Shown here: piece after piece, positions 1 through 8,978 of the stretch
How positions within the stretch are numbered: the first letter of the stretch is position 1
How the letters are laid out: each line of letters begins with the position of its first letter
From: Roseomonas sp.
GTDB lineage: Bacteria; Pseudomonadota; Alphaproteobacteria; Acetobacterales; Acetobacteraceae
Length of the DNA: 64,000 bases
Direction: 5' to 3'
NCBI GenBank assembly: GCA_020249925.1
Contig: JADCER010000003.1
Span: 389,464-453,463 of the forward strand
Made by a program: the position numbers and the translations under genes
Notes under the pieces: generated by a model
The model's input: the letters and a program-made list of their open reading frames with translations, nothing else
The model's database searches: none
Told to the model about the DNA's origin: nothing

Positions 1-1326
1 CCTGACCTGCTGACCAATGGCCCGGCCCTTGGTGCCGTGCCCGGCATTCCGGGCCAGGCGCCGCGCGGGTGGGAAATTGGCCTCTCGGGCGGGCTCAAGT
101 CCGAAATTGCGGCCATCGGCACGGATGAAGCGCTGCCCTATTTCGATTTGCGCGTGAGCGGCACGACGAGTGAGGCCGGCTGGGTCCAGGTATTCCTGGA
201 AGGACCGAAGGGCATCGCCGCGGCGCCGGGTGCCACGCAAAGCCTGATGGTCAGCACCAAACTGGCTGGCGGCAGCCTGCCGGAAGGCACCCAGGGCAAG
301 CTTGGCTTCAATTTCTACAGCCCGCGCGCTGATGGCGTTGATTTCCTGGATATGCAGCGCGACGCCTTTGAGGTGACGGCCGGGCGCAGCACGCTGGCCT
401 TCACCTTCCCCAATCAGGCGGAAATCGGCGCCTGCCGTCCCTTCATCTATCTGCACGGCATGCCGGCGGGTGCTGCGGTGGAATTCACGCTGCGCATCGG
501 GCCTGCGCGGCTGATCGCGGGCACGGAAGAACCGGCACTCGCGCCCTTCGCGGGTGGTTCGGCCACCGATATGCCCATCGAAGTGGGTGGCCCTGGCTTC
601 ATCCCGGGCTTCACCGAACAGATGGAAGGGCTTTCCGTTGGCGATAGCCGCGATATCCAGGTGGTCTTCCCGCTGGAGTATGGTTCGGCCGAATTGGCGG
701 GCAAGCGCGCGGTCTTCTCCATCACGGCGAAGAAGCTGCAGCAGCGCGTGCCGCGCGCCATTGATGATGAATTGGCAAAAACCGTGGGCCAGGCGGACCT
801 TGCCGCCCTACAGGCACAGGTGAAGGAAGGCCTGCAGCGCGAATATGACGCCATGGCGCGCATGCGCCTGAAGCGCGCCCTTTTGGACAAGCTGGCCGAT
901 CAGGCGAGCTTCCCGGTGCCGGAAGGCATGGTGGAAGGTGAATTCAGCCAGATCTGGCAGCGCGTGGAAGCGGATTTGAAGGCTGGTCGGCTCGATTCCG
1001 ATGATGCCGGCAAGGATGAAGCGACGCTGCGCGACGAATATCGCGGCATCGCCCAGCGCCGCATCCGGCTTGGCCTGCTGCTTTCTGAAATCGGCCGCAG
1101 CAACAATATCCAGGTGACGCCGGATGAATTGAGCCGTGCGCTCCGCCAGGAAGCCGCGCGCTACCGTGGGCAGGAACAGCAGGTGATCGAGTTCTTCCGC
1201 AAGAATCCGGATGCGATGGAAAACCTCCGCGCCCCGATCTTTGAGGAAAAGGTGGTGGACTTCATCCTGGAGCTGGCCAAGGTGGCCGAGCGTCAGGTGA
1301 AGCCCGAGGAATTGACGGAAGCCTGA
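1..1326 (+). CDS. tig: Chimeric frame: unknown beta-rich domain joined to C-terminal part of trigger factor (5' partial)
   Basis: The frame is already open at base 1, so the gene starts upstream. From about base 547 onward the protein is a clear trigger factor: the second half of the FKBP-type PPIase domain (GGSATDMPIEVGGPGFIPGF), then the helical C-terminal chaperone domain (DDELAKTVGQ..., LKRALLDKLADQ) to the stop. Trigger factor is the ribosome-bound folding chaperone. The ribosome-docking N-terminal domain and the start of the PPIase domain are absent. In their place is about 180 residues of unrelated, glycine- and beta-rich sequence beginning with NGPALGAVPGIPGQAP, which resembles the start of phage-tail or carbohydrate-binding hypothetical proteins. 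clpP and clpX, which usually follow tig, are also missing; a liv operon follows. This may be a real fusion or deletion, or an assembly join. The C-terminal identity is secure; the N-terminal identity is not. Confidence 0.8.
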   Translation, partial: PDLLTNGPALGAVPGIPGQAPRGWEIGLSGGLKSEIAAIGTDEALPYFDLRVSGTTSEAGWVQVFLEGPKGIAAAPGATQSLMVSTKLAGGSLPEGTQGKLGFNFYSPRADGVDFLDMQRDAFEVTAGRSTLAFTFPNQAEIGACRPFIYLHGMPAGAAVEFTLRIGPARLIAGTEEPALAPFAGGSATDMPIEVGGPGFIPGFTEQMEGLSVGDSRDIQVVFPLEYGSAELAGKRAVFSITAKKLQQRVPRAIDDELAKTVGQADLAALQAQVKEGLQREYDAMARMRLKRALLDKLADQASFPVPEGMVEGEFSQIWQRVEADLKAGRLDSDDAGKDEATLRDEYRGIAQRRIRLGLLLSEIGRSNNIQVTPDELSRALRQEAARYRGQEQQVIEFFRKNPDAMENLRAPIFEEKVVDFILELAKVAERQVKPEELTEA

Positions 1327-1347
1327 GCCGGAGAGCGATCACGGCAT

Positions 1348-1380
1348 AAAAGGGCAGGGGGGAACCTCTGCCCTTTTTTT
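1348..1380 (+). terminator. Rho-independent terminator after the trigger-factor frame
   Basis: An AAAGGGCAG / CTGCCCTTT stem with a short G-rich loop is followed by a run of T, 22 bases after the stop codon. It separates the chimeric frame from the liv operon. Confidence 0.85.
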
Positions 1381-1504
1381 GTTCAGATGGCGCGCCGCCG
1401 ATTTTTGTCGGGAAATGAAAGGGGTGGCTTGCAGGAAGGCCACGCCTCGCATAGGAAGGGGTCCAAAGAGGCTTGGCGGTATTTGCCGCTACAAGAAGGG
1501 GGGC

Positions 1505-2290
1505 GTGGTTCGGGTGTCTGACACCATCCTTGAAACGGAAGGGCTTACGAAGGAATTCCGGGGCTTCGTCGCAGTCAGCGACGTGAACCTGAATGTCCGC
1601 CGCGGCACCATCCATGGCTTGATCGGCCCGAACGGCGCCGGCAAGACCACTTGCTTCAATATGCTGACGAAATTCCTGCCGCCGACCCGTGGCGCCATTC
1701 GCTATGATGGTCGCGACATCACGGGGATGAAGGCGGCCGAGGTGGCCCGCCTCGGCCTGGTGCGGAGCTTCCAGATCTCCGCCGTGTTTCCGCATCTGAC
1801 CGTGCTTGAAAATGTGCGCGTGGCCTTGCAGCGCGCCCGTGGCGGTTCCTTCGATTTCTGGCGTTCCGATTCGGTGCTGCGCAAATTCGATGCGCGCGCT
1901 GAGGAATTGCTGGCCGATGTGGGCCTCACGGAATGGATGCATCTGACGGCGGGTGAATTGCCCTATGGCCGCAAGCGCGCGCTTGAAATCGCAACGACAC
2001 TCGCGCTTGATCCGGTGATGATGCTGCTGGATGAACCGACAGCCGGCATGGCGCATGATGATGTGGACCGCGTGGTGGCGTTGGTGAAGCGGGTTTCCGT
2101 GGGTCGTACCATTCTGCTGGTGGAACATAACCTGCGTGTTGTGCAAGGGCTTTGCGATACCATCACCGTGCTCGCGCGCGGCAGCGTGCTGGCGGAAGGT
2201 GACTACGCGGCCGTTTCGCGCAACCCGGATGTGATTGCGGCCTATCTTGGCACGGATGCATCAACCGAAGCGGAGCCGGCCCATGGCTGA
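1505..2290 (+). CDS. livG: Branched-chain amino acid-type ABC transporter ATP-binding protein LivG
   Basis: This is one of two ATPases that energise a LivHM-type permease at the inner membrane (261 aa). Visible motifs are Walker A GPNGAGKTT, a LivG-like signature (LPYGRKRALEIATTLA), Walker B MMLLDEPTAGM and the H-loop VEHN. I chose GTG 1505, which follows the purine-rich AAGAAGGGG; GTG 1514 is an alternative. An ATG at 1379 is too far upstream and lies in the terminator T-tract. The 3' end overlaps livF by 8 bases, so the two are translationally coupled. The substrate class (hydrophobic amino acids, amides or other small polar ligands) cannot be read from the ATPase. Confidence 0.93.
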   Translation: MVRVSDTILETEGLTKEFRGFVAVSDVNLNVRRGTIHGLIGPNGAGKTTCFNMLTKFLPPTRGAIRYDGRDITGMKAAEVARLGLVRSFQISAVFPHLTVLENVRVALQRARGGSFDFWRSDSVLRKFDARAEELLADVGLTEWMHLTAGELPYGRKRALEIATTLALDPVMMLLDEPTAGMAHDDVDRVVALVKRVSVGRTILLVEHNLRVVQGLCDTITVLARGSVLAEGDYAAVSRNPDVIAAYLGTDASTEAEPAHG

Positions 2291-3026
2291 TGTGATGACC
2301 GCCCCCGCGGGCACCAAGCCCAGCACCGGTGCGCTGATGGAAATTCGCGGGCTTGAGGCTTGGTATGGCGAAAGCCATGTTCTGCACGGCGTGGATATTG
2401 ATATTCGCGAAGGCGAGGTGGTGACGCTGCTTGGCCGCAATGGCGCGGGCAAGACCTCCACGCTCCGGTCCGTCATGGGGCTGGTGCCGCGCCGCAGCGG
2501 ATCCATCAAGTATGAGGGCAAGGAATTCGTCAATGCGCGTTCAGATGTGATTGCGCGCGCCGGCATTGCCTATTGCCCTGAGGAGCGGGGGATTTTCGCC
2601 TCGCTCGACGTGACCGAAAACCTCATGCTGCCGCCCATGGTGCGCCCCGGTGGGCTGCCCTTGGATGAAATCTACACGCTATTCCCGAATTTGAAGGAAA
2701 GGGCGCGCAGCCAAGGCACCAAGCTTTCGGGCGGTGAACAGCAAATGCTGGCCATTGCGCGGATTTTGCGCACCGGGGCGCGGCTGCTGCTGCTGGATGA
2801 GCCATCAGAAGGCCTGGCGCCGGTGATTGTGCAGCAGATCGGGCGCACCATCCGCGAATTGAAGAAGCGCGGCTTCACGGTGTTGCTGGTCGAGCAGAAT
2901 TTCCGCTTCGCGCAAACAGTCGCGGATCGGCACTATGTCATGGAACATGGCCGTGTGGTGGATATGGTCGCCAATGAAGACCTGAATGCATCACTCGACC
3001 GGTTGCATGAATATCTTGGCGTTTAA
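2283..3026 (+). CDS. livF: Branched-chain amino acid-type ABC transporter ATP-binding protein LivF
   Basis: This is the second ATPase of the liv system (247 aa). It has Walker A GRNGAGKTST, signature LSGGEQQMLAIARIL, Walker B LLLLDEPSEGLAP and H-loop LLVEQN. All are intact and LivF-like, including the SEGLAP extension typical of the subfamily. The ATG lies inside the end of livG. It is followed after 51 bases by three substrate-binding genes and then the permeases, so the whole block from 1505 to 8793 reads as one operon. Confidence 0.93.
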   Translation: MADVMTAPAGTKPSTGALMEIRGLEAWYGESHVLHGVDIDIREGEVVTLLGRNGAGKTSTLRSVMGLVPRRSGSIKYEGKEFVNARSDVIARAGIAYCPEERGIFASLDVTENLMLPPMVRPGGLPLDEIYTLFPNLKERARSQGTKLSGGEQQMLAIARILRTGARLLLLDEPSEGLAPVIVQQIGRTIRELKKRGFTVLLVEQNFRFAQTVADRHYVMEHGRVVDMVANEDLNASLDRLHEYLGV

Positions 3027-3077
3027 CAGGGCCGTTTTCCAAGCCGGGGCGGCCAAGCAAAAAAGGGGAAACCAAAA

Positions 3078-4313
3078 ATGAGCCTTTCACGTCGGGACAT
3101 TTTGGCCGGTTCAGCCGGCGCCGCCGCCTTTGGCGCACTGCCTTATCGCAGCGCCAAGGCCCAGGCCGCGAATACCATCCGCATCGGCGTCTTGAATGAC
3201 ATGTCGGGCATGTATCGCGACATTTCGGGCATGAGCTCGGTGGTGTGCGCGCGCGCCGCGGTGCAGGAATTTGCAGGCCGCGGCTTCAATGTTGAAGTGC
3301 TGTCGGCGGACCATCAGAACCGCGCCGATGTTGGCGTGAATATCGCGCGCCAGTGGATTGATCGCGAAGGGGTGGATGTGCTGCTGGATGTGACCACATC
3401 CTCGGTGGCGCTCGCGGTTTCCGATATCTGCCGCGAAAAGAACAAGGTGCATATCAATTGCAGTGCGGCGACCAGCGACCTGACGGGTGCGCGCTGCAAT
3501 GCCAATACCGTGCATTGGACTTATGACACCTGGATGTGCGCCAAATCCACCGGTGGGGCGATGGTGCGTGCCGGCGGCGATAGCTGGTTCTTCATCACGG
3601 CGGATTACGCGTTCGGCCATGCGCTGGAACGTGACACCAGCAACTTCATCCGTGCCGCTGGCGGACGGGTGCTGGGCCAGGTGCGCACGCCCTTCCCAGG
3701 TACGACCGATTTCTCTTCCTTCCTTGTGCAGGCGCAAGCCTCTCGCGCCAAGGTGATCGGGCTTGCCAATGCGGGCGCGGATACCACCAATTGCGTCAAG
3801 CAGGCCGCCGAATTCGGCATCACGCGCCGCGGCATCAAGATCGCTTCCTTGCTCATGTTCATCAATGATGTGCATGCGCTTGGTCTGCCAACGGCGCAGG
3901 GGCTGGTGCTGACCGAAACCTTCTATTGGGATTTGAATGACGCAACGCGGCGCTTCACCAATCGGGTGCGTTCCGCCATGGCGCCGAATATGCCGGCCAT
4001 GACCCATGCTGGCACCTATGCCGGTGCGCTGCATTATCTGAAGACGGTGGCCGATATGGGCGTGGCAGCGGCCAAGGCCGATGGCGCGGCAGCGGTTGCG
4101 CGCATGAAGGCGATACCGACGGAAGATGATTGCTTCGGCAAGGGCACTATCCGCGCCGATGGCCGGAAGCTTCATCCCGCCTATCTGTTTGAAGTGAAGA
4201 CGCCGGCGGAAAGCCGCGGCGCTTGGGATTACTACAAGCTTTTGCAGACCACCCCGGGTGAGGAAGCCTTCCGGCCTTTGGCTGAAGGCAATTGCCCGCT
4301 CGTGCGTAGCTGA
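3078..4313 (+). CDS. Liv-type ABC transporter substrate-binding protein, copy 1 of 4
   Basis: A periplasmic type I binding protein of the Peripla_BP_6 family (411 aa) that should capture the ligand for the LivHMGF importer. The N-terminus carries a twin-arginine-like signal (SRRDIL) and an Ala-rich stretch ending near AKAQAAN; the mature start IRIGVLNDMSG is typical of the family. The RBS is AAAAGGGGAAACC. It is strongly similar along its length to the genes at 4347, 5600 and 21949, sharing blocks such as ITADYAFGHALERDT and FLVQAQASRAKVIG, so all four come from duplication. The ligand is unknown; differences between copies suggest related but distinct ligands or affinities. Confidence 0.92.
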   Translation: MSLSRRDILAGSAGAAAFGALPYRSAKAQAANTIRIGVLNDMSGMYRDISGMSSVVCARAAVQEFAGRGFNVEVLSADHQNRADVGVNIARQWIDREGVDVLLDVTTSSVALAVSDICREKNKVHINCSAATSDLTGARCNANTVHWTYDTWMCAKSTGGAMVRAGGDSWFFITADYAFGHALERDTSNFIRAAGGRVLGQVRTPFPGTTDFSSFLVQAQASRAKVIGLANAGADTTNCVKQAAEFGITRRGIKIASLLMFINDVHALGLPTAQGLVLTETFYWDLNDATRRFTNRVRSAMAPNMPAMTHAGTYAGALHYLKTVADMGVAAAKADGAAAVARMKAIPTEDDCFGKGTIRADGRKLHPAYLFEVKTPAESRGAWDYYKLLQTTPGEEAFRPLAEGNCPLVRS

Positions 4314-4346
4314 TCCAACAACATCATCGCTTGAGGGAGAGAAAAA

Positions 4347-5573
4347 ATGCAGGTTTCACGTCGTAGTGTTTTAGCCGGAGCGGCCGCCACCGGCGCCCTG
4401 CCGCTCTCCCTTGCGCGCGCGCAGGCGGCGAATACTGTTCGTATCGGTGTCATGACCGATATGTCGGGCATGTATCGTGACAATACCGGCCCGACTTCGG
4501 TTGCCGCCGCGCGTGAAGCCGCGTCGGAATTCGGCGCGAGCCACGGCTTCCGGGTGGAAATCATCGAAGCCGATCACCAGAACCGCCCGGATGTTGGCGT
4601 CAATCTGGCACGGCAATGGTATGATCAGGGCGTGGACCTGATCATTGATGTGCCGACCTCCTCCGTGGGGTTGGCCGTTTCCAATGTCGCGCGTGAAAAG
4701 AACAAGGCCTATATCAATGTCGGTTCAGCCACCGCTGACCTGACGGGCGCGCAATGCAGCCCGAATACCCTTCACTGGGCCTATGATACCTTCATGCTGG
4801 CACGTTCCACCGGCGGGGCGACGGTGCGCGCGGGTGGCGATACCTGGTTCTTCATCACCGCCGATTACGCCTTTGGCCACGCGCTGGAACGCGATACCTC
4901 GAATTTTGTGCGTGCGGCTGGCGGGCGTATCCTTGGTCAGGTGCGCACTCCCTTTCCGGGCACGACGGATTTCTCCTCCTTCCTGGTGCAGGCTCAGGCG
5001 TCGCGCGCCAAGGTGATCGGACTCGCGAATGCTGGTGCGGATACGCAGAATTGCGTGAAGCAGGCAGCGGAATTCGGGCTGACGCGGCGCGGCATCAAGC
5101 TTGCCTCCTTGCTGCTGTTTGTGAATGACGTGCACGGCCTTGGGCTGCAAACGGCGCAGGGGCTGGTTTGCACCGAAAGCTTCTATTGGGATCTGAACGA
5201 CAAGACCCGCGCCTGGACCGAGCGTATGCTGCGCCGCGTGCCGACCAATTACCCGAACATGATCCATGCCGGCTGCTATTCCGGCACGCTGCACTTCCTG
5301 AAGACTGTGGCGGCGATGGGCGTGCCGGCTGCCAAGGCCTCTGGCCTTGACCTGGTGAACCGGATGAAGGCGCAGCCTTCGGAGGATGATCTTTACGGCA
5401 GGGCCGTCATCCGTCCGGATGGCCGGCGCTTGATCCCCTCCTACCTGTTTGAGGTGAAGACGCCCGCCGAAAGCCGTAGGCCTTGGGATTACTACAAGTT
5501 GTTGCAAACCACCCCGGCCGAGGAAGCCTTCCGCCCGATCGGTGAAGGTGGCTGCGCGCTCGTGCGTTCGTGA
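4347..5573 (+). CDS. Liv-type ABC transporter substrate-binding protein, copy 2 of 4
   Basis: A second periplasmic Peripla_BP_6 receptor (408 aa), 33 bases after copy 1, with its own RBS (TTGAGGGAGAG). The signal sequence has SRRSVLAG followed by an Ala-rich core ending at ARAQAAN. It shares the conserved core (TSSVGLAVSNVAREKNK, ITADYAFGHALERDT, FEVKTPAESR, DYYKLLQTTP). It diverges from copy 1 in the first lobe (EFGASHGFRVEIIEADHQNR) and around the hinge strands. It probably feeds the same permease as its neighbours. Confidence 0.92.
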   Translation: MQVSRRSVLAGAAATGALPLSLARAQAANTVRIGVMTDMSGMYRDNTGPTSVAAAREAASEFGASHGFRVEIIEADHQNRPDVGVNLARQWYDQGVDLIIDVPTSSVGLAVSNVAREKNKAYINVGSATADLTGAQCSPNTLHWAYDTFMLARSTGGATVRAGGDTWFFITADYAFGHALERDTSNFVRAAGGRILGQVRTPFPGTTDFSSFLVQAQASRAKVIGLANAGADTQNCVKQAAEFGLTRRGIKLASLLLFVNDVHGLGLQTAQGLVCTESFYWDLNDKTRAWTERMLRRVPTNYPNMIHAGCYSGTLHFLKTVAAMGVPAAKASGLDLVNRMKAQPSEDDLYGRAVIRPDGRRLIPSYLFEVKTPAESRRPWDYYKLLQTTPAEEAFRPIGEGGCALVRS

Positions 5574-5599
5574 TCTGATCTGTTGGGGAAGGAAACGTC

Positions 5600-6835
5600 A
5601 TGACAACAACAAGGCGTAATGTTCTTGGGAGTGCCGCCGCTGGCGGCGCTGCCCTTGGTGGCTTGCCATGGCGTTCCGCCCGCGCGCAGGCGGCGAATAC
5701 CATTCGCATCGGTGTGCTGAATGACATGTCCGGCCCGTATCGCGACATCAGCGGCCCCTATGGGCTTGAGTGTACGCGCCAGGCCGTCCAGGAATTCGGC
5801 AATCGCGGCTTTAATGTTGAGATCATCAACGCGGACCATCAGAACCGCCCTGATGTTGGCGTGAATATCGCCCGCCAATGGTATGACCAGGGCGTGGATA
5901 TGGTCATTGATGTGCCAACATCTTCGGTCGGCCTCGCGGTTGCCAATATCGCGCGGGAAAAAAACAAGGTCTGCGTCAATACCGGTTCTGCGACTTCGGA
6001 CCTGACGGGGCCGGCCTGCACGCCCAATACCGTGCATTGGATGTATGATACCTACATGCTGGCGAAATCCACGGGTGGGGCCATGGTGCGTGCCGGTGGT
6101 GATAGCTGGTTCTTCATCACCGCCGATTACGCCTTTGGCCATGCGCTGGAACGCGATACAGCGAATTTCGTGCGCAATGCCGGCGGGCGCGTGGTGGGGC
6201 AGGTGCGTTATCCCTTCCCGGCGACGACCGATTTCTCATCCTTCCTGGTGCAGGCGCAGGCCTCCCGCGCCAAGGTGATCGGCATGGCCAATGCCGGCGC
6301 GGATACGATCAATACGGTGAAGCAGGCGGCTGAATTCGGCGTTACGCGCCGCGGCGTGAAGCTTGCGGCGCTGCTCATGTTCCTGCCCGATGTGCATGCG
6401 CTTGGCCTGCAAACCGCGCAGGGCCTGATCCTGACGGAAAGCTTCTATTGGGATCTGAATGACCGCACCCGCGCCATTTCCGAAAGGCTCCGCCCAAGGT
6501 TGCGTGATGTGCGGCCCAATATGGCGTCCATCGCCAATTACTCGGGCGCGCTGCATTACCTGAAGGCGATTGCCGATATGGGTGTCGCGGCGTCGAAAAC
6601 CTCCGGTGCGGAAGTGGTCGCGCGCATGAAGTCCATCCCCTGCGATGATGACGCGTTCGGCCCTGGCATCATTCGCCCCGATGGCCGTAAGCTTTGCCCT
6701 TCCTATCTGTTTGAGGTGAAGGCTCCCTCCGAAAGCCGCGGTCCTTATGATTACTACAAGCTCTTGCAAACGACGCCGGCGAATGAGGCCTTCCGCCCAA
6801 TGAATGAGGGTAATTGCCCTCTCGTTCGTACCTGA
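5600..6835 (+). CDS. Liv-type ABC transporter substrate-binding protein, copy 3 of 4
   Basis: The third tandem periplasmic Peripla_BP_6 receptor (411 aa), 26 bases after copy 2, RBS GGGGAAGGAAA. The signal region is TRRNVLGSAAAGG...ARAQAAN. It keeps the shared core (ITADYAFGHALERDT, FSSFLVQAQASRAKVIG, ESFYWDLNDRTR). Its nearest relative may be the distant copy at 21949, with which it shares ERDTANFVRNAGGRV and MKxIPCDDD, rather than its direct neighbours. That would point to duplication before the present arrangement. livH follows. Confidence 0.92.
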   Translation: MTTTRRNVLGSAAAGGAALGGLPWRSARAQAANTIRIGVLNDMSGPYRDISGPYGLECTRQAVQEFGNRGFNVEIINADHQNRPDVGVNIARQWYDQGVDMVIDVPTSSVGLAVANIAREKNKVCVNTGSATSDLTGPACTPNTVHWMYDTYMLAKSTGGAMVRAGGDSWFFITADYAFGHALERDTANFVRNAGGRVVGQVRYPFPATTDFSSFLVQAQASRAKVIGMANAGADTINTVKQAAEFGVTRRGVKLAALLMFLPDVHALGLQTAQGLILTESFYWDLNDRTRAISERLRPRLRDVRPNMASIANYSGALHYLKAIADMGVAASKTSGAEVVARMKSIPCDDDAFGPGIIRPDGRKLCPSYLFEVKAPSESRGPYDYYKLLQTTPANEAFRPMNEGNCPLVRT

Positions 6836-6915
6836 CATGACGCACACCCTATCCACTTCGCGCTCCGCCTGTGGCTTCGGCCATAGGGCGGCGGCGCCCT
6901 GAGGGAATTCTCCGT

Positions 6916-7800
6916 ATGGATGAGATTTTCGGCATACCGACGCCGCTGCTTTTTGGGCAGCTTTTGCTCGGACTGATCAATGGCGCCTTTTACGCGATGC
7001 TGTCGCTCGGCCTCGCGGTGATTTTCGGGCTGCTCAACATCATCAACTTCACCCATGGCGCGCAGTTCATGATGGGCGCCTTCGTGGCCTGGATGCTGCT
7101 GCATTACCTGGGCATCGGCTATTGGTGGGCGCTGATCCTCTCGCCGCTGCTGGTGGGGCTTACGGGGGTGATATTGGAACGAACAATGATCTGTCGATTA
7201 TACAAGATGGATCACTTGTACGGCATGCTGCTGACCTTCGGGATATCGCTGATCCTCGAAGGCATATTCCGAAATCAATACGGCTCCTCCGGCATGCCGT
7301 ATCGGATCCCGTCGCAGCTTTCCGGCGCCTGGGATTTGGGCTTCATGTTCATGCCGGTCTATCGCGGCTGGGTCGTTGTATTTGCGCTCTTTGCCTGCAT
7401 CACCACCTGGCTCGTGATCGAAAAGACGCGGCTTGGCGCCTATCTGCGGGCAGCGACGGAAAACGCACCGCTGGTGCAGGCCTTTGGCGTGAATGTGCCG
7501 CGCATGATCACGCTTACCTACGGGGCGGGTGTGGCGCTCGCCGCACTTGCCGGCGTGCTGGCCGCGCCGATCTATTCGGTAAATCCGCAAATGGGGACCA
7601 ATCTGATCATCGTGGTGTTCGCGGTGGTGGTGATTGGCGGCATGGGCTCCATCCTTGGTTCCGTGCTGACCGGTTTCGGGCTTGGCATCATTGAAGGTCT
7701 GACCAAGGTTTTCTATCCGGAAGCCTCGGCCACCGTGATCTTCATCATCATGGTCATTGTCTTGCTGGCGCGTCCTGCCGGCCTTTTTGGGAGGGCATGA
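6916..7800 (+). CDS. livH: Branched-chain amino acid-type ABC permease LivH
   Basis: An integral inner-membrane permease subunit (294 aa) with about eight hydrophobic segments. The opening (QLLLGLINGAFYAMLSLGLA, IFGLLNIINFTHGAQFM) is diagnostic of LivH, and the conserved cytoplasmic EAA-like region (LRAATENAPLVQAFGVNV) and IGGMGSILGSVLTGFGLG are present. ATG 6916 follows GAGGGA at a good distance; an upstream ATG at 6871 would add an implausible charged tail. livM starts 3 bases after the stop. Confidence 0.92.
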   Translation: MDEIFGIPTPLLFGQLLLGLINGAFYAMLSLGLAVIFGLLNIINFTHGAQFMMGAFVAWMLLHYLGIGYWWALILSPLLVGLTGVILERTMICRLYKMDHLYGMLLTFGISLILEGIFRNQYGSSGMPYRIPSQLSGAWDLGFMFMPVYRGWVVVFALFACITTWLVIEKTRLGAYLRAATENAPLVQAFGVNVPRMITLTYGAGVALAALAGVLAAPIYSVNPQMGTNLIIVVFAVVVIGGMGSILGSVLTGFGLGIIEGLTKVFYPEASATVIFIIMVIVLLARPAGLFGRA

Positions 7801-7803
7801 TCC

Positions 7804-8793
7804 ATGGCCGGTCATTCCATGACGAGCAGCAGCTCAGCACCTGCGGGACCGCAGGAAGAAATCTTTGGCTTCACCAAGGCGCAATTCGTGGCCCTTTTGG
7901 TCATGTTTGCGGCGCTAGTGATCGCCCCCTTCTTCCTCTACCCCGTCTTTCTGATGAAGCTGCTTTGCTTCGCGATCTTCGCTTGCGCCTTCAACCTGCT
8001 GATCGGTTATGTGGGGCTGACTTCCTTCGGCCATGCCGCCTATTTCGGCATGGGCAGCTATATCGCCGCGCATAGCGCCAAGGTCTGGGGCCTTTCGCCG
8101 GAGCTTTCCATCCTGGTCGGCGCCTTGCTGGCTGGGGTGCAGGGGGCGATTTTCGGCTGGATCGCCATTCGCCGCCAGGGCATTTACTTCGCCATGATTA
8201 CGCTCGCGCTGGCGCAGATGATCTACTTCTTCTGTCTGCAAGCGCCCTTCACCGGCGGTGAAGACGGTATTCAGGCAGTGCCGCGCGGCCATCTGTTTGG
8301 CGTTATTTCGCTCTCCTCCGACATGACGATGTATTGGTTTGTCGCAGTCATTTTTGTCGCCTGCTTCCTGCTGATCCATCGCATCGTGCATTCGCCCTTC
8401 GGACAGGTGCTGAAGGCCATTCGTGAGAATGAAGCGCGCACCACATCGCTTGGCTATCGGACGGATGATTATAAGCTGGTGGCCTTTATCCTTTCCGCCA
8501 CCCTTGCCGGTGTGGCGGGTGGCACCAAGTCGCTGGTCTTCGGCATTGCCACGCTGACTGACGTGCATTGGTCCATGTCCGGTGAGGTGCTGTTGATGAC
8601 GCTGGTGGGCGGGCTCGGCACGGTGTTTGGCCCGATGATTGGCGCCGCGGTGATTGTGGCGATGCAGAACTACCTGGCGGAGATGGGCGCCTGGGTCACG
8701 GTGATCCAGGGCGTGATCTTCATTGCCTGCGTGCTTGCGTTCCGGCGCGGCGTTGTGGGGGAAATCGCCAATCTGCTGCGCGTGCGCCTGTAA
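7804..8793 (+). CDS. livM: Branched-chain amino acid-type ABC permease LivM
   Basis: The partner permease of LivH (329 aa) with multiple membrane segments. Family marks are LLIGYVGLTSFGHAAYFGMG, RRQGIYFAMITLALAQM, KAIRENEARTTSLGY and LVGGLGTVFGPMIGA. ATG 7804 and ATG 7819 are both possible; the first 20 residues are polar and may vary. A terminator hairpin closes the operon 25 bases downstream. Confidence 0.92.
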   Translation: MAGHSMTSSSSAPAGPQEEIFGFTKAQFVALLVMFAALVIAPFFLYPVFLMKLLCFAIFACAFNLLIGYVGLTSFGHAAYFGMGSYIAAHSAKVWGLSPELSILVGALLAGVQGAIFGWIAIRRQGIYFAMITLALAQMIYFFCLQAPFTGGEDGIQAVPRGHLFGVISLSSDMTMYWFVAVIFVACFLLIHRIVHSPFGQVLKAIRENEARTTSLGYRTDDYKLVAFILSATLAGVAGGTKSLVFGIATLTDVHWSMSGEVLLMTLVGGLGTVFGPMIGAAVIVAMQNYLAEMGAWVTVIQGVIFIACVLAFRRGVVGEIANLLRVRL

Positions 8794-8816
8794 GGGCAGC
8801 CGCATTCTCGAAACAA

Positions 8817-8857
8817 GGCGCCTCTGCTGCGGTTCGCGGCAGGGGCGCTTTGCTTTT
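8817..8857 (+). terminator. Terminator after livM
   Basis: A GCGCCTCTGC / GCAGGGGCGC stem (one G-T type mismatch) with a short loop is followed by TTTGCTTTT. It ends the liv operon before the dipeptide-type operon. Confidence 0.7.
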
Positions 8858-8978
8858 GGGCAGGGCTCATCGCCGTTGGGGCGCGCCGCACCAGGTCAGG
8901 GCTTGCGAAAGAAGCGCTTTGGGGGCTTTTTAGGCGAGTGATACCAAAGCCCCCCTTTCCCGCCTGCCGGTGCCGCCC

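Noticed and set aside
1379..1504. N-terminal extension of LivG from ATG 1379
   Set aside because: It would begin inside the terminator T-tract and add 42 residues with no counterpart in LivG proteins. GTG 1505 has a ribosome site.
3111..4175. A 354-codon open frame on the minus strand
   Set aside because: It is antisense to receptor copy 1; similar shadows appear opposite the other copies because those genes are paralogous.
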